Source: Streptomyces roseochromogenus subsp. oscitans DS 12.976
GTDB taxonomy: Bacteria > Actinomycetota > Actinomycetes > Streptomycetales > Streptomycetaceae
DNA: 18,866 nucleotides
Assembly (NCBI RefSeq): GCF_000497445.1
Contig: NZ_CM002285.1
Location: forward strand, 7,677,838-7,696,703
Direction of reading: 5' to 3'
Shown: piece by piece, positions 12,865 to 18,866 of the stretch
Layout: every line of letters starts with the position of its first letter
How positions within the stretch are numbered: the first letter of the stretch is position 1
Program-made: the position numbers and the translations under genes
The notes under the pieces: model-generated
The model's database searches: none
What the model saw: only the letters and a program-made list of their open reading frames with translations
Told to the model about the DNA's origin: nothing

Positions 12865-15096
12865 GTGTCCCGCACCGCCCTGCGAATCTGCCCCCTGTGC
12901 GAGGCCACCTGCGGGCTGACCCTCACCCTCGAAGGCACCCGTGTCACCGGCGCCCGCGGTGACCGCGAGGACGTCTTCAGCAAGGGCTTCATCTGCCCCA
13001 AGGGCGCCTCCTTCGCGGCCGTCGACTCCGACCCCGACCGGCTGCGCACCCCGCTCGTCCGCAGGGACGGCGAACTGCGCGAGGCCACCTGGGCGGAGGC
13101 CTTCGACGCGGTCGCCGCCGGTCTGCGCCCGGTCGTGGAGGGCCGCGGCCCGGACTCGGTCGGCGTGGTCCTCGGCAACCCCAACGTGCACACCGTGGCC
13201 GGCGCACTCTATCCGCCGGTCCTCCTCGCCGGCCTGCGCACCCGCAGCCTGTTCACCGCCTCCACGGTCGACCAGATGCCCAAGCACGTCTCCAGCGGGC
13301 TGCTCTTCGGCGACGCGAACGCCATCCCCGTGCCGGACCTGGACCACACCGACCACCTGCTCCTCATCGGCGCCAACCCCCTGGAGTCCAACGGCAGTCT
13401 GTGCACCGCCCCCGACTTCCCCGGCAAGCTCAAGGCACTCAAGGCCCGCGGCGGACACCTGACCGTGGTCGACCCGCGCCGCACCCGCACCGCGAAGCTC
13501 GCCGACCGGCACCTGGCGATCCGCCCCGGCACCGACGCCCTGCTGCTCGCGGCGATGGCACACACCCTCTTCGCGGAGGACCTGGCCGACCCCGCCCACC
13601 TCGCCCCGCACGTCCAGGGGATCGACGAACTCCGGGAAGCGATGGAGGACTTCACCCCCGAAGCTGTATCCGAGGCCTGTGACCTGGACGCCGACGTCAT
13701 CCGCACCCTCGCCCGCGAACTCGCCGCCGCCCCCACCGCCGCCGTCTACGCCCGCATCGGCAGCTGCACCGTCCCGCACGGCACCCTGGCCAGCTGGCTG
13801 GTGGACGTCCTCAACATCCTCACCGGCAACCTGGACCGGCCCGGCGGTGCCCTCTTCCCGCAGGCCGCCACCGACAAGACGCCCCGCCCGGCGGGCCCCG
13901 GGCGCGGCTTCACGCTCGGCCGCTGGCACTCCCGGGTACGTCAACTGCCCGAGGCGAAGGGCGAGTTGCCGCTCTCCGCGCTCGCCGAGGAGATCGACAC
14001 CGCCACCGCCGAGGGTGAGCCCGTCCGTGCGCTGATCGTCGTGGCCGCCAACCCGGTGCTCTCCGCGCCCGACGGCGACCGCCTCGACAAGGCCCTGGAC
14101 TCCCTGGACTTCATGGTCAGCGTCGACCCGTACCTCAACGAGACCTCGCGGCACGCCGATGTCGTACTGCCCCCGCCCCCGCCCTCCCAGAGCCCGCACC
14201 ACGACTTCGCCTTCAACACCCTTGCCGTGCGCAACCAGGTCCGCTACACCCGCCCCGCGGTCCCGCTGGAGCCCGGCCGGATGGCCGAGAGCGAGATCCT
14301 CGCCCGGCTGATCCTCGCCGCCACCGGCATGCACGGCGCCGACCCGGCCGCCGTGGACGCGATGGTCATCGACCAGACCCTCGGCAAGGCCGTACAGGAG
14401 AAGCACTCGCCGGTGTTCGGCCGCGACCCGCGCGAACTCGTGGCACAGCTCACCGGCGAGACCGGTCCCGAGCGGCGGCTGGACCTGATGCTCCGCCTCG
14501 GCCCGTACGGCGACGGCTTCGGCGCCCGGCCCGACGGGCTGACCCTGGCCAAGCTGCTCGCCCACCCGCACGGCATCGACCTCGGCCCCCTGCGCCCGCG
14601 TCTGCCGCAGCCGCTCAAGACCCGCAGCGGCAAGGCGGAGCTGCTGCCCGAGCCGATCGCCGCCGACCTGCCCCGGCTGCGCGAGGCCCTGCGCGAGCGC
14701 CCCGAAGGCATTGTCCTGGTCGGCCGCCGCCACCTTCGCTCCAACAACAGCTGGATGCACAACGTGCCCGCCCTCACCGGCGGTTCCAACCGCTGCACCC
14801 TGCACATCCACCCCGAGGACGCGGCCCGGCTCGGCGTCCGGGACGGGGCGGACGTACGGGTGAAGGGCGCCGGGGGAGAGGTGGTGGCGCCCGCCGAGGT
14901 CACCGACGCCGTACGGCCCGGTGTGGTGAGCCTGCCGCACGGCTGGGGCCACGACCGCCCCGGTACCCGCCTCGGCCACGCCACCGAGGCCCCCGGAGTC
15001 AACGTCAACCAGCTCCTCGACGGCAGCCTGCTCGACCCGCTCTCGGGCAACGCGGTCCTCAACGGCGTCCCCGTCCAGCTCGCCGCAAGCCTGTGA
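12865..15096 (+). CDS. Molybdopterin (bis-MGD) oxidoreductase with N-terminal 4Fe-4S motif
   Basis: 743 aa from a GTG at 12865, preceded by GGGAGGA at 4 nt. C9-xx-C12-xxx-C16 with C44 (FICPKG) forms the 4Fe-4S site of the formate dehydrogenase/Nas/NuoG branch. The large molybdopterin domains follow (LLLIGANPLESN, DPRRTRTAKLADRHLAIRPG, LTGNLDRPGGA, VVAANPVLSAP). The C-terminal MGD-binding domain at about 620-743 has GRRHLRSNNSWMHN, IHPEDAARLGVRDG and VSLPHGWGH. At the usual Mo/W ligand position (TASTVDQMPKHVSSGL, residues 131-146) there is no Cys, Sec or clear Ser. No Tat signal is present, so it should be cytoplasmic. No partner subunit is adjacent. Substrate unknown; probably controlled by the TetR upstream. 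Confidence 0.92.
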   Translation: MSRTALRICPLCEATCGLTLTLEGTRVTGARGDREDVFSKGFICPKGASFAAVDSDPDRLRTPLVRRDGELREATWAEAFDAVAAGLRPVVEGRGPDSVGVVLGNPNVHTVAGALYPPVLLAGLRTRSLFTASTVDQMPKHVSSGLLFGDANAIPVPDLDHTDHLLLIGANPLESNGSLCTAPDFPGKLKALKARGGHLTVVDPRRTRTAKLADRHLAIRPGTDALLLAAMAHTLFAEDLADPAHLAPHVQGIDELREAMEDFTPEAVSEACDLDADVIRTLARELAAAPTAAVYARIGSCTVPHGTLASWLVDVLNILTGNLDRPGGALFPQAATDKTPRPAGPGRGFTLGRWHSRVRQLPEAKGELPLSALAEEIDTATAEGEPVRALIVVAANPVLSAPDGDRLDKALDSLDFMVSVDPYLNETSRHADVVLPPPPPSQSPHHDFAFNTLAVRNQVRYTRPAVPLEPGRMAESEILARLILAATGMHGADPAAVDAMVIDQTLGKAVQEKHSPVFGRDPRELVAQLTGETGPERRLDLMLRLGPYGDGFGARPDGLTLAKLLAHPHGIDLGPLRPRLPQPLKTRSGKAELLPEPIAADLPRLREALRERPEGIVLVGRRHLRSNNSWMHNVPALTGGSNRCTLHIHPEDAARLGVRDGADVRVKGAGGEVVAPAEVTDAVRPGVVSLPHGWGHDRPGTRLGHATEAPGVNVNQLLDGSLLDPLSGNAVLNGVPVQLAASL

Positions 15097-15118
15097 CCTG
15101 AACTTTCGCGCCTGTAGC

Positions 15119-15211
15119 CTGGGCCTGGTCACGGCGATGCACCCGCTGTACAAGCGCCTGAAGATGTCCCCGGTGGTGCTCGGGTCAGGAATTCTCTTCT
15201 CTGTCATCTGA
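15119..15211 (+). pseudogene. Remnant of a probable membrane-transport gene
   Basis: One frame reads LGLVTAMHPLYKRLKMSP, then VVLGSGILFSVI and a stop at 15209-15211. A basic loop (YKRLK) before a hydrophobic segment looks like a piece of a transporter, possibly the CitMHS type, but 30 residues are too few to be sure. There is no start codon or ribosome binding site, and it stands just after the oxidoreductase stop. Confidence 0.3.
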
Positions 15212-15220
15212 GTCCGTGCC

Positions 15221-15238
15221 TTTTGGGTCTTTTGGGTC
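15221..15238. repeat. Tandem duplication of TTTTGGGTC
   Basis: Two exact 9-bp units, followed by TTTATC. This is an AT-richer spot at the junction between the two transporter remnants, probably a slippage or deletion scar. Confidence 0.4.
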
Positions 15239-15240
15239 TT

Positions 15241-15590
15241 TATCTCCCCGTGGTCGGCGAACACCGGGGCATCCCTGGGCTTCTGTCTGGGCGTCGGTCA
15301 GCCGCTGTCGATGACCATGGTGGTGCAGGCGGCACCGGCGGAGGCTCGCTCCACGGCGCTCGCGCTGCGGCTGACCGGCAACCGGCTCGGCCAGGTCGCC
15401 GCCCCGGCCGCCGCGGGCCCGGTCGCGGGCGTGGCGGGGTGGCGGGGCCGTTCGTGATGCTCGGGCGTTGCTGCTGCTGCTGCTGTCGTCGGTGGTGGGC
15501 ACGCGCTCGCCGGGGCGGTCCGAGGGGGCCGTTCGGGTGGCGGGGAAGCGGGCGCGGCGCTCGGGATTGCGCCGCACGAGCGATCTCTGA
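15241..15590 (+). pseudogene. Decayed C-terminus of an MFS transporter
   Basis: Frame 2 from 15275 reads LGFCLGVGQPLSMTMVVQAA, then EARSTALALRLTGNRLGQVA, a well-known MFS segment, and hits a stop at 15455-15457. The continuation FVMLG is in frame 1 (15451-15465) and ALLLLLLSSVVGTRSP in frame 3 (15465 onward), ending at the TGA at 15588-15590. An intact protein therefore needs two frameshift corrections, and the N-terminal part of the transporter is missing. Together with 15119-15211 this accounts for most of the 595-bp gap before 15692; nothing functional is visible in it except the promoter-like stretch near 15650. Confidence 0.75.
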
Positions 15591-15653
15591 CGGCGCGCCC
15601 GGCGTCGTTGCCGCGGGTCGAGGCCTCTATCGTGCAGAGTTCAGGCGAAAGAG

Positions 15654-15671
15654 CGATTTGTATGAAAATCG
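15654..15671. promoter_or_regulatory. AT-rich inverted repeat before the His-rich protein gene
   Basis: CGATTT-GTATGA-AAATCG has 6-bp arms and a 6-bp centre, 20 nt before the ATG at 15692. It stands out from the surrounding GC-rich DNA and may be an operator or part of the promoter. Confidence 0.4.
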
Positions 15672-15691
15672 TCTGACTCGGAGGATTGCTC

Positions 15692-16408
15692 ATGGCCACC
15701 CCGACACTCCCACGTCCCCTCCGAACCCGAGCGGGTGCCACGGTCGCCCTCACCGCCCTCGCCGCGGTGGGTGCGTCGTGGGTGGCGGCGCCGCAGGCGG
15801 CGGCTCAAGGGGAGAACGGCGATATCAGGGTGCACAGCGTGGGCGTGCCCTACGGTGTGACGAAGGACGAGCCGACGGTCTGCAGGTTCTACCTCGACGC
15901 CGTCAACTTCGACATCCTGCCCAATATCGCCTACATCATCCAGGCCCAGCCCCCGCTGCCCACCGCCGCCACCGTCACCGGCATCATCCAGCTCGCCGGT
16001 GGCGCCGGACACACGGATCCGATCGGCCTGACCGACGGGCAGTACAAGCTCACCTGGGTCGCGGCGGGTGCCGTCAAGGAGAAGCTCTTCCGCGTCAACT
16101 GCCATGACGGCCATCACGAGCACGACGGGCACGACGGTCCGAACGGGCAGATCGAGGACCACGACCACCAGGACCACCAGGACCACGGGGACCACCGCGG
16201 GGACCACGACCACGACCGGCAGGACGGCCCGGGCTGGGGCAGGAGAGACGATCCCCCGAGGGGCGGGGTGCACGCGGGTGGGGGCGGGCTCATCGACACG
16301 GCCGCCGCGTACGCGCCGGTGGCCGCCGCGGGTGCCGTGGGCCTGATCGCGCTCGGCGGCACCGTGTACATCCGGCGAAACCGCCGACGGCCTCATGGCG
16401 CCGCGTAG
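15692..16408 (+). CDS. Exported, membrane-anchored protein with a His/Asp-rich tract
   Basis: 238 aa. The ATG at 15692 has GGAGGA at exactly 6 nt. A signal peptide covers about 1-40 (LRTRAGATVALTALAAVGAS, cleavage after AAA). A small extracellular domain (about 42-137) has two Cys (TVCRFYLD, FRVNCHDG) that may form a disulphide. Residues 138-179 form a tract with 12 His and 12 Asp out of 42 (HDHQDHQDHGDH and similar), strongly suggesting divalent-metal binding. A Gly-rich spacer, a membrane helix (about 206-228) and the tail RRNRRRPHGAA follow. This is the layout of a sortase substrate, but no LPxTG-like motif is visible. The stop overlaps the sortase start by 14 nt, so the pair is coupled. 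The family is not known to me. Confidence 0.82.
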   Translation: MATPTLPRPLRTRAGATVALTALAAVGASWVAAPQAAAQGENGDIRVHSVGVPYGVTKDEPTVCRFYLDAVNFDILPNIAYIIQAQPPLPTAATVTGIIQLAGGAGHTDPIGLTDGQYKLTWVAAGAVKEKLFRVNCHDGHHEHDGHDGPNGQIEDHDHQDHQDHGDHRGDHDHDRQDGPGWGRRDDPPRGGVHAGGGGLIDTAAAYAPVAAAGAVGLIALGGTVYIRRNRRRPHGAA

Positions 16409-17081
16409 GCGCAGCCGCAGGCCCTGGCACCGGACTCGCGCCTACCGCCTCACCAGGACGGCCCTGCTGGTGACCGTCCTGGTGACGGTGGGGCACCGGT
16501 GCGGGGGCTGGCATGTCGGGCCTCGCAAGGCGGGGGACCCCAACGCGGTCGCCGCCGCCGGCGGACCGGGCGCGAGCGAGGAGGAATCCTGCGAGGCCCC
16601 AACCGGCCCCCCGCCCCCGCCGCTGCCCCGGTCCCGGCCGACGTCCTTCCGCATCCCCTCCCTGGGTATCGACGCCCCGATCGCGGCCCTCGGGCTCGAC
16701 CAGCAACGAGAGCTGGAGACCCCGCCCGTCGACCAGCCCAGACTGGTCGGCTGGTACGAGGGCGGCCCCACACCGGGCGAGCCCGGTACCGCGATCGCCG
16801 TCGGCCACCGGGACACCCTGACCGGCCCGGCCGTCTTCGCCGGGCTCGCCCAGGTCAAACCCTGCAAGGTCATCGAGGTCACGCGCGCCGACGGCCAGAC
16901 CGCCGTCTACACCGTGGACCGGATGAAGGTCTACGACAAGGCGGGCTTCCCGGACAAGGAGGTCTACGGCCCGGTCCGGCGACCGGAACTGCGCGTGCTG
17001 ACCTGCGGCGGCCTCTACAGCCGACGCACGGGCTACACCAGCAACGTGGTGGTCTTCGCCCACCTGTCCGCGACCAAGTGA
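16395..17081 (+). CDS. Class F sortase
   Basis: 228 aa. A basic N-terminus and a membrane helix (about 19-34) anchor it, followed by a Pro-rich linker (PPPPPLPRSRP) and the sortase barrel starting SFRIPSLGIDAPI. Catalytic residues are His138 (AVGHRDT) and Cys204 (LTCGG); the Arg is probably one of the two in SRRTGYTSNVVVFA. These motifs are typical of actinobacterial class F sortases, transpeptidases or hydrolases of the cell surface whose substrates are mostly unknown. The gene overlaps the His-rich protein gene, its most likely partner. The start ATG at 16395 lies inside that gene and relies on coupling, as no strong ribosome binding site is seen. Confidence 0.9.
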   Translation: MAPRRRSRRPWHRTRAYRLTRTALLVTVLVTVGHRCGGWHVGPRKAGDPNAVAAAGGPGASEEESCEAPTGPPPPPLPRSRPTSFRIPSLGIDAPIAALGLDQQRELETPPVDQPRLVGWYEGGPTPGEPGTAIAVGHRDTLTGPAVFAGLAQVKPCKVIEVTRADGQTAVYTVDRMKVYDKAGFPDKEVYGPVRRPELRVLTCGGLYSRRTGYTSNVVVFAHLSATK

Positions 17082-17143
17082 CGGGACGGGCCGCGCCATC
17101 TCTTCCCCCGGCCCACCGCATTCCGTTAACTTCCGTGACCCAC

Positions 17144-17169
17144 AGGCCCCGTTCGACCCGCCGGGGCCT
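17144..17169 (+). terminator. Hairpin terminator behind the sortase gene
   Basis: AGGCCCC (17144-17150) and GGGGCCT (17163-17169) are perfectly complementary with a 12-nt loop. It is 62 nt past the sortase stop and 48 nt before the next start, separating the two transcripts or acting as a leader hairpin. Confidence 0.5.
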
Positions 17170-17217
17170 TCGGCCAAGGAGCAGCGGCGCTCCGGACAGC
17201 CCTCGGGGGCAGCAGTC

Positions 17218-18558
17218 ATGACACGCGCCATCTCACTGCACGACGTGAGCAAGTCCTACACACGCGGCCCGCGCGTGGTCGACCGGCTCTCGCTGGACAT
17301 CGCGCCCGGGGAGTTTCTGGTCCTGCTCGGCCCGTCCGGCTGCGGCAAGTCCACCGTGCTGCGGATGATCGCCGGCCTGGAGGACATCGACGAGGGCGAG
17401 CTGCTGCTCGACGGCGAGTACGCCAACGACTGGCAGCCCGCCGAGCGGCATCTCGCCATGGTCTTCCAGAACTTCGCCCTCTACCCGAGCATGACGAGCC
17501 GCGACAACATCGGCTTCCCGCTGCGTATCGAGGACCCCGGCGCCGACCCCGCCCCGCGCGTCACCGCCACCGCCCGCATGCTGGGCATCGAGGACCTCCT
17601 CGACCGCTTCCCGAGCGAGCTCTCCGGCGGCGAGCGCCAGCGGGTCGCCATGGGCCGGGCCATCGCCCGGCACCCCTCGGCGTTCCTGATGGACGAGCCG
17701 CTGTCCAACCTCGACGCCAAGCTGCGCAACCGTCTGCGCGCCGAAATATCCCAGCTCACCCGCGAGCTGGGGGTCACCACGGTGTACGTCACCCATGACC
17801 AGGCCGAGGCGATGTCCCTCGGTGACCGGGTCGCCGTGCTGCGCGGCGGAGTGCTCCAGCAGGTCGGCACCCCGCGCGAGGTCTACGCACTGCCCCGCAA
17901 CGTCTTCGTCGCCGCCTTCATCGGCATCCCGCGCATCAACCTGCTGTGCGGTCTGGTCCGCGCCCCGCTGGACGGCGCCATGACCATCAGCCTGGGCAAA
18001 CAGGCCCTGCGGCTGCCCGAACCCCTCTGCCTGGACCACCAGTTACTGCGGGTGCAGCAGGGCCGCGAGGTGATCGTGGGGCTGCGCTCGGAGGCGGTGC
18101 GCATCGCCAGACATAGCTCCGCCCGGCCGGGCGAGGTGGCGATCACCGGGCTCGTGGAGCATGTGGAGTTCCAGGGCCACGAGATCCTCGTCCACTTCAC
18201 CACCGGCTCCCGCCCCGCCGTCGTACCCGATCTGGAGGCGCCGCGCCCGGCGGACCGGCCGCCGCGACGGCGGCGCAGAGAGGGCCCGACCGTGCTGGAC
18301 CGGCTGCGGGAGCGGGCCGGTGCGTGGCGTGCCGGGCCGGTGGTGGTGCTCGCGCACCCCGGGGACGCCGAGCCGGGGGACACGCCCCCGGAGGGCCGGC
18401 TCCCCGGCGACCTGGTGGTCCGCACCACCCCCGACCTCCGGCTGCGCCACGGCATGCAGGTCCCGCTCCTGGTCGACCTCGCCCATCTCTTCGTCTTCGA
18501 CCAGCAGGGCGACCGCATCTGCCCGTCCCCCGACCGGCTGCCCGACCTGGATGAGTGA
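17218..18558 (+). CDS. Sugar-type ABC transporter ATPase (MalK/UgpC/MsiK-like), orphan
   Basis: 446 aa, longer than the usual 360-400. Walker A is at 38-46 (GPSGCGKST), Q-loop Gln84 (VFQNFALYP), signature 135-139 (LSGGE), Walker B 156-160 (FLMDE) with PLSNLDAKLRNRLR, and H-loop His193 (YVTHDQAEAMSLGDR). The C-terminal TOBE region begins at about 235. Inside it a Pro/Arg-rich stretch (about 340-390, with RPADRPPRRRRREGP) is inserted before the final LFVFDQQGDRI strand. No permease or solute-binding gene is adjacent, so it may energise importers encoded elsewhere, as MsiK does in Streptomyces. The start ATG at 17218 has only a weak GGGGG upstream. It is followed by an aldehyde dehydrogenase gene. 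Confidence 0.9.
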   Translation: MTRAISLHDVSKSYTRGPRVVDRLSLDIAPGEFLVLLGPSGCGKSTVLRMIAGLEDIDEGELLLDGEYANDWQPAERHLAMVFQNFALYPSMTSRDNIGFPLRIEDPGADPAPRVTATARMLGIEDLLDRFPSELSGGERQRVAMGRAIARHPSAFLMDEPLSNLDAKLRNRLRAEISQLTRELGVTTVYVTHDQAEAMSLGDRVAVLRGGVLQQVGTPREVYALPRNVFVAAFIGIPRINLLCGLVRAPLDGAMTISLGKQALRLPEPLCLDHQLLRVQQGREVIVGLRSEAVRIARHSSARPGEVAITGLVEHVEFQGHEILVHFTTGSRPAVVPDLEAPRPADRPPRRRRREGPTVLDRLRERAGAWRAGPVVVLAHPGDAEPGDTPPEGRLPGDLVVRTTPDLRLRHGMQVPLLVDLAHLFVFDQQGDRICPSPDRLPDLDE

Positions 18559-18580
18559 GCACCGGACCGCCCGGCGATGA

Positions 18581-18630
18581 TGTCCGGGTACGTCTGCCAA
18601 GGTCTGGCGACGTCCGGCAACGTCTGGCGC
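18581..18630. repeat. Five tandem 10-bp repeats upstream of the aldehyde dehydrogenase gene
   Basis: The units TGTCCGGGTA, CGTCTGCCAA, GGTCTGGCGA, CGTCCGGCAA and CGTCTGGCGC share a consensus near CGTCTGGCAA with an exact 10-bp period. All five keep GTC at positions 2-4. The array ends directly before an AT-rich inverted repeat and lies 63 nt ahead of the start codon. Confidence 0.7.
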
Positions 18631-18634
18631 CGAA

Positions 18635-18653
18635 AAACTATCGCCGCTAGTTT
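18635..18653. promoter_or_regulatory. Inverted repeat AAACTA-N7-TAGTTT, candidate operator or promoter
   Basis: Perfect 6-bp arms (18635-18640 and 18648-18653) around TCGCCGC, in the AT-richest spot of the gap. It is 39 nt before the ATG, where a promoter -10 and operator would be expected. Confidence 0.5.
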
Positions 18654-18692
18654 GTGTGCCGGACGACGCGGACCCCGCCGGGAGGAAGCAGC

Positions 18693-18866
18693 ATGAAGGC
18701 ACACGACGGCCTGTACATCGACGGCGCCTGGCGCCCCGCCGCGAGCACGGATGTCATCGAGGTCGTGAACCCGGCCGACGAGCAGGTCATCGCCCGCGTC
18801 CCGGCGGCCGGCGCCCTGGACGTCGACACCGCCGTCCGCGCGGCCCGCGCCGCCCTGCCCGGCTGG
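18693..18866 (+). CDS. NAD(P)-dependent aldehyde dehydrogenase, N-terminal fragment
   Basis: The first 58 codons before the window ends. The ATG at 18693 has GGGAGGA at 6-7 nt. The peptide DGLYIDGAWRPAA, then IEVVNPADEQVIARVPAA, then a helix DVDTAVRAARAALPGW, is the standard start of the ALDH superfamily: an edge strand, the NPA motif, and the helix before the first cofactor-binding segment. The catalytic Cys and Glu lie outside the window, so the substrate cannot be judged. A decamer array and inverted repeat in its promoter region suggest dedicated regulation. Confidence 0.88.
   Translation, partial: MKAHDGLYIDGAWRPAASTDVIEVVNPADEQVIARVPAAGALDVDTAVRAARAALPGW

Noticed and set aside
15221..15238. 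TTTTGGGTC tandem as a transposon or att site
   Set aside because: There is no integrase, no matching second site in the window and no flanking structure; it is better seen as a junction scar.
12709..15264. 851-aa minus-strand open frame
   Set aside because: Antisense shadow of the oxidoreductase gene, Gly/Val/Arg-rich, with no ribosome binding site or domain. Long shadow frames are common in high-GC DNA.
17121..17140. Two decamers TTCCGTTAAC and TTCCGTGACC as a possible PhoP box
   Set aside because: They do not fit the 11-nt GTTCACC-type direct repeats of Streptomyces PhoP sites, and only two units are present.

Overview
The window is chromosomal DNA of a Streptomyces or close relative. Supporting signs are very high GC with strong third-position GC bias, GGAGG-type ribosome binding sites, frequent 4-nt ATGA overlaps, and short interspersed repeats that I recall as typical of Streptomyces. 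From memory only, the gene order resembles the hmgA neighbourhood of S. coelicolor (around SCO1706-SCO1725); I could not verify this.

Left part (1-3990). The start of an unidentified minus-strand gene is followed by a repeat-rich intergenic segment, including a 184-bp MITE-like unit with perfect 15-bp terminal inverted repeats. Next is a minus-strand DUF4331 surface protein, divergent from an ECF sigma factor (SigK type) and its membrane anti-sigma factor (RskA type). A SigK-like promoter can be seen in front of the DUF4331 gene, which suggests a self-contained envelope regulon. A small 89-aa conserved-looking protein and a strong hairpin terminator close this part.

Middle (3991-12704). A class III CoA-transferase lies 34 nt behind a DrrA/DrrB-like ABC exporter pair. 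The pair is divergent from a TetR regulator, and two matching 7-3-7 operators sit around an apparently leaderless promoter. Next come a free-standing protein resembling the C-terminal domain of type ISP restriction-modification enzymes, bracketed by two inverted copies of an interspersed repeat; a GntR/HutC regulator; and homogentisate 1,2-dioxygenase (hmgA, tyrosine/phenylalanine catabolism). The hmgA promoter region carries a perfect inverted repeat, and its first codons run through a repeat element. A small lipoprotein gene and a second TetR gene point the other way.

Right part (12755-18866). A TetR-type operator precedes a Mo/W-bisMGD oxidoreductase with an N-terminal 4Fe-4S motif but no recognisable Cys/Sec metal ligand. 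About 600 bp of decayed DNA follows, containing a frameshifted MFS-transporter tail. Then come a His/Asp-rich exported membrane-anchored protein overlapping a class F sortase gene, an orphan MalK/MsiK-like ABC ATPase, and the start of an aldehyde dehydrogenase gene behind five tandem 10-bp repeats and an inverted repeat.

I see no tRNA, rRNA, CRISPR array, complete insertion sequence or phage genes. The most interesting material is regulatory and repeat-derived: the TetR double operator, the repeat that reads into hmgA, the decamer array, the MITE-like unit forming a stop codon, the orphan type ISP domain, and the His-rich protein/sortase pair.
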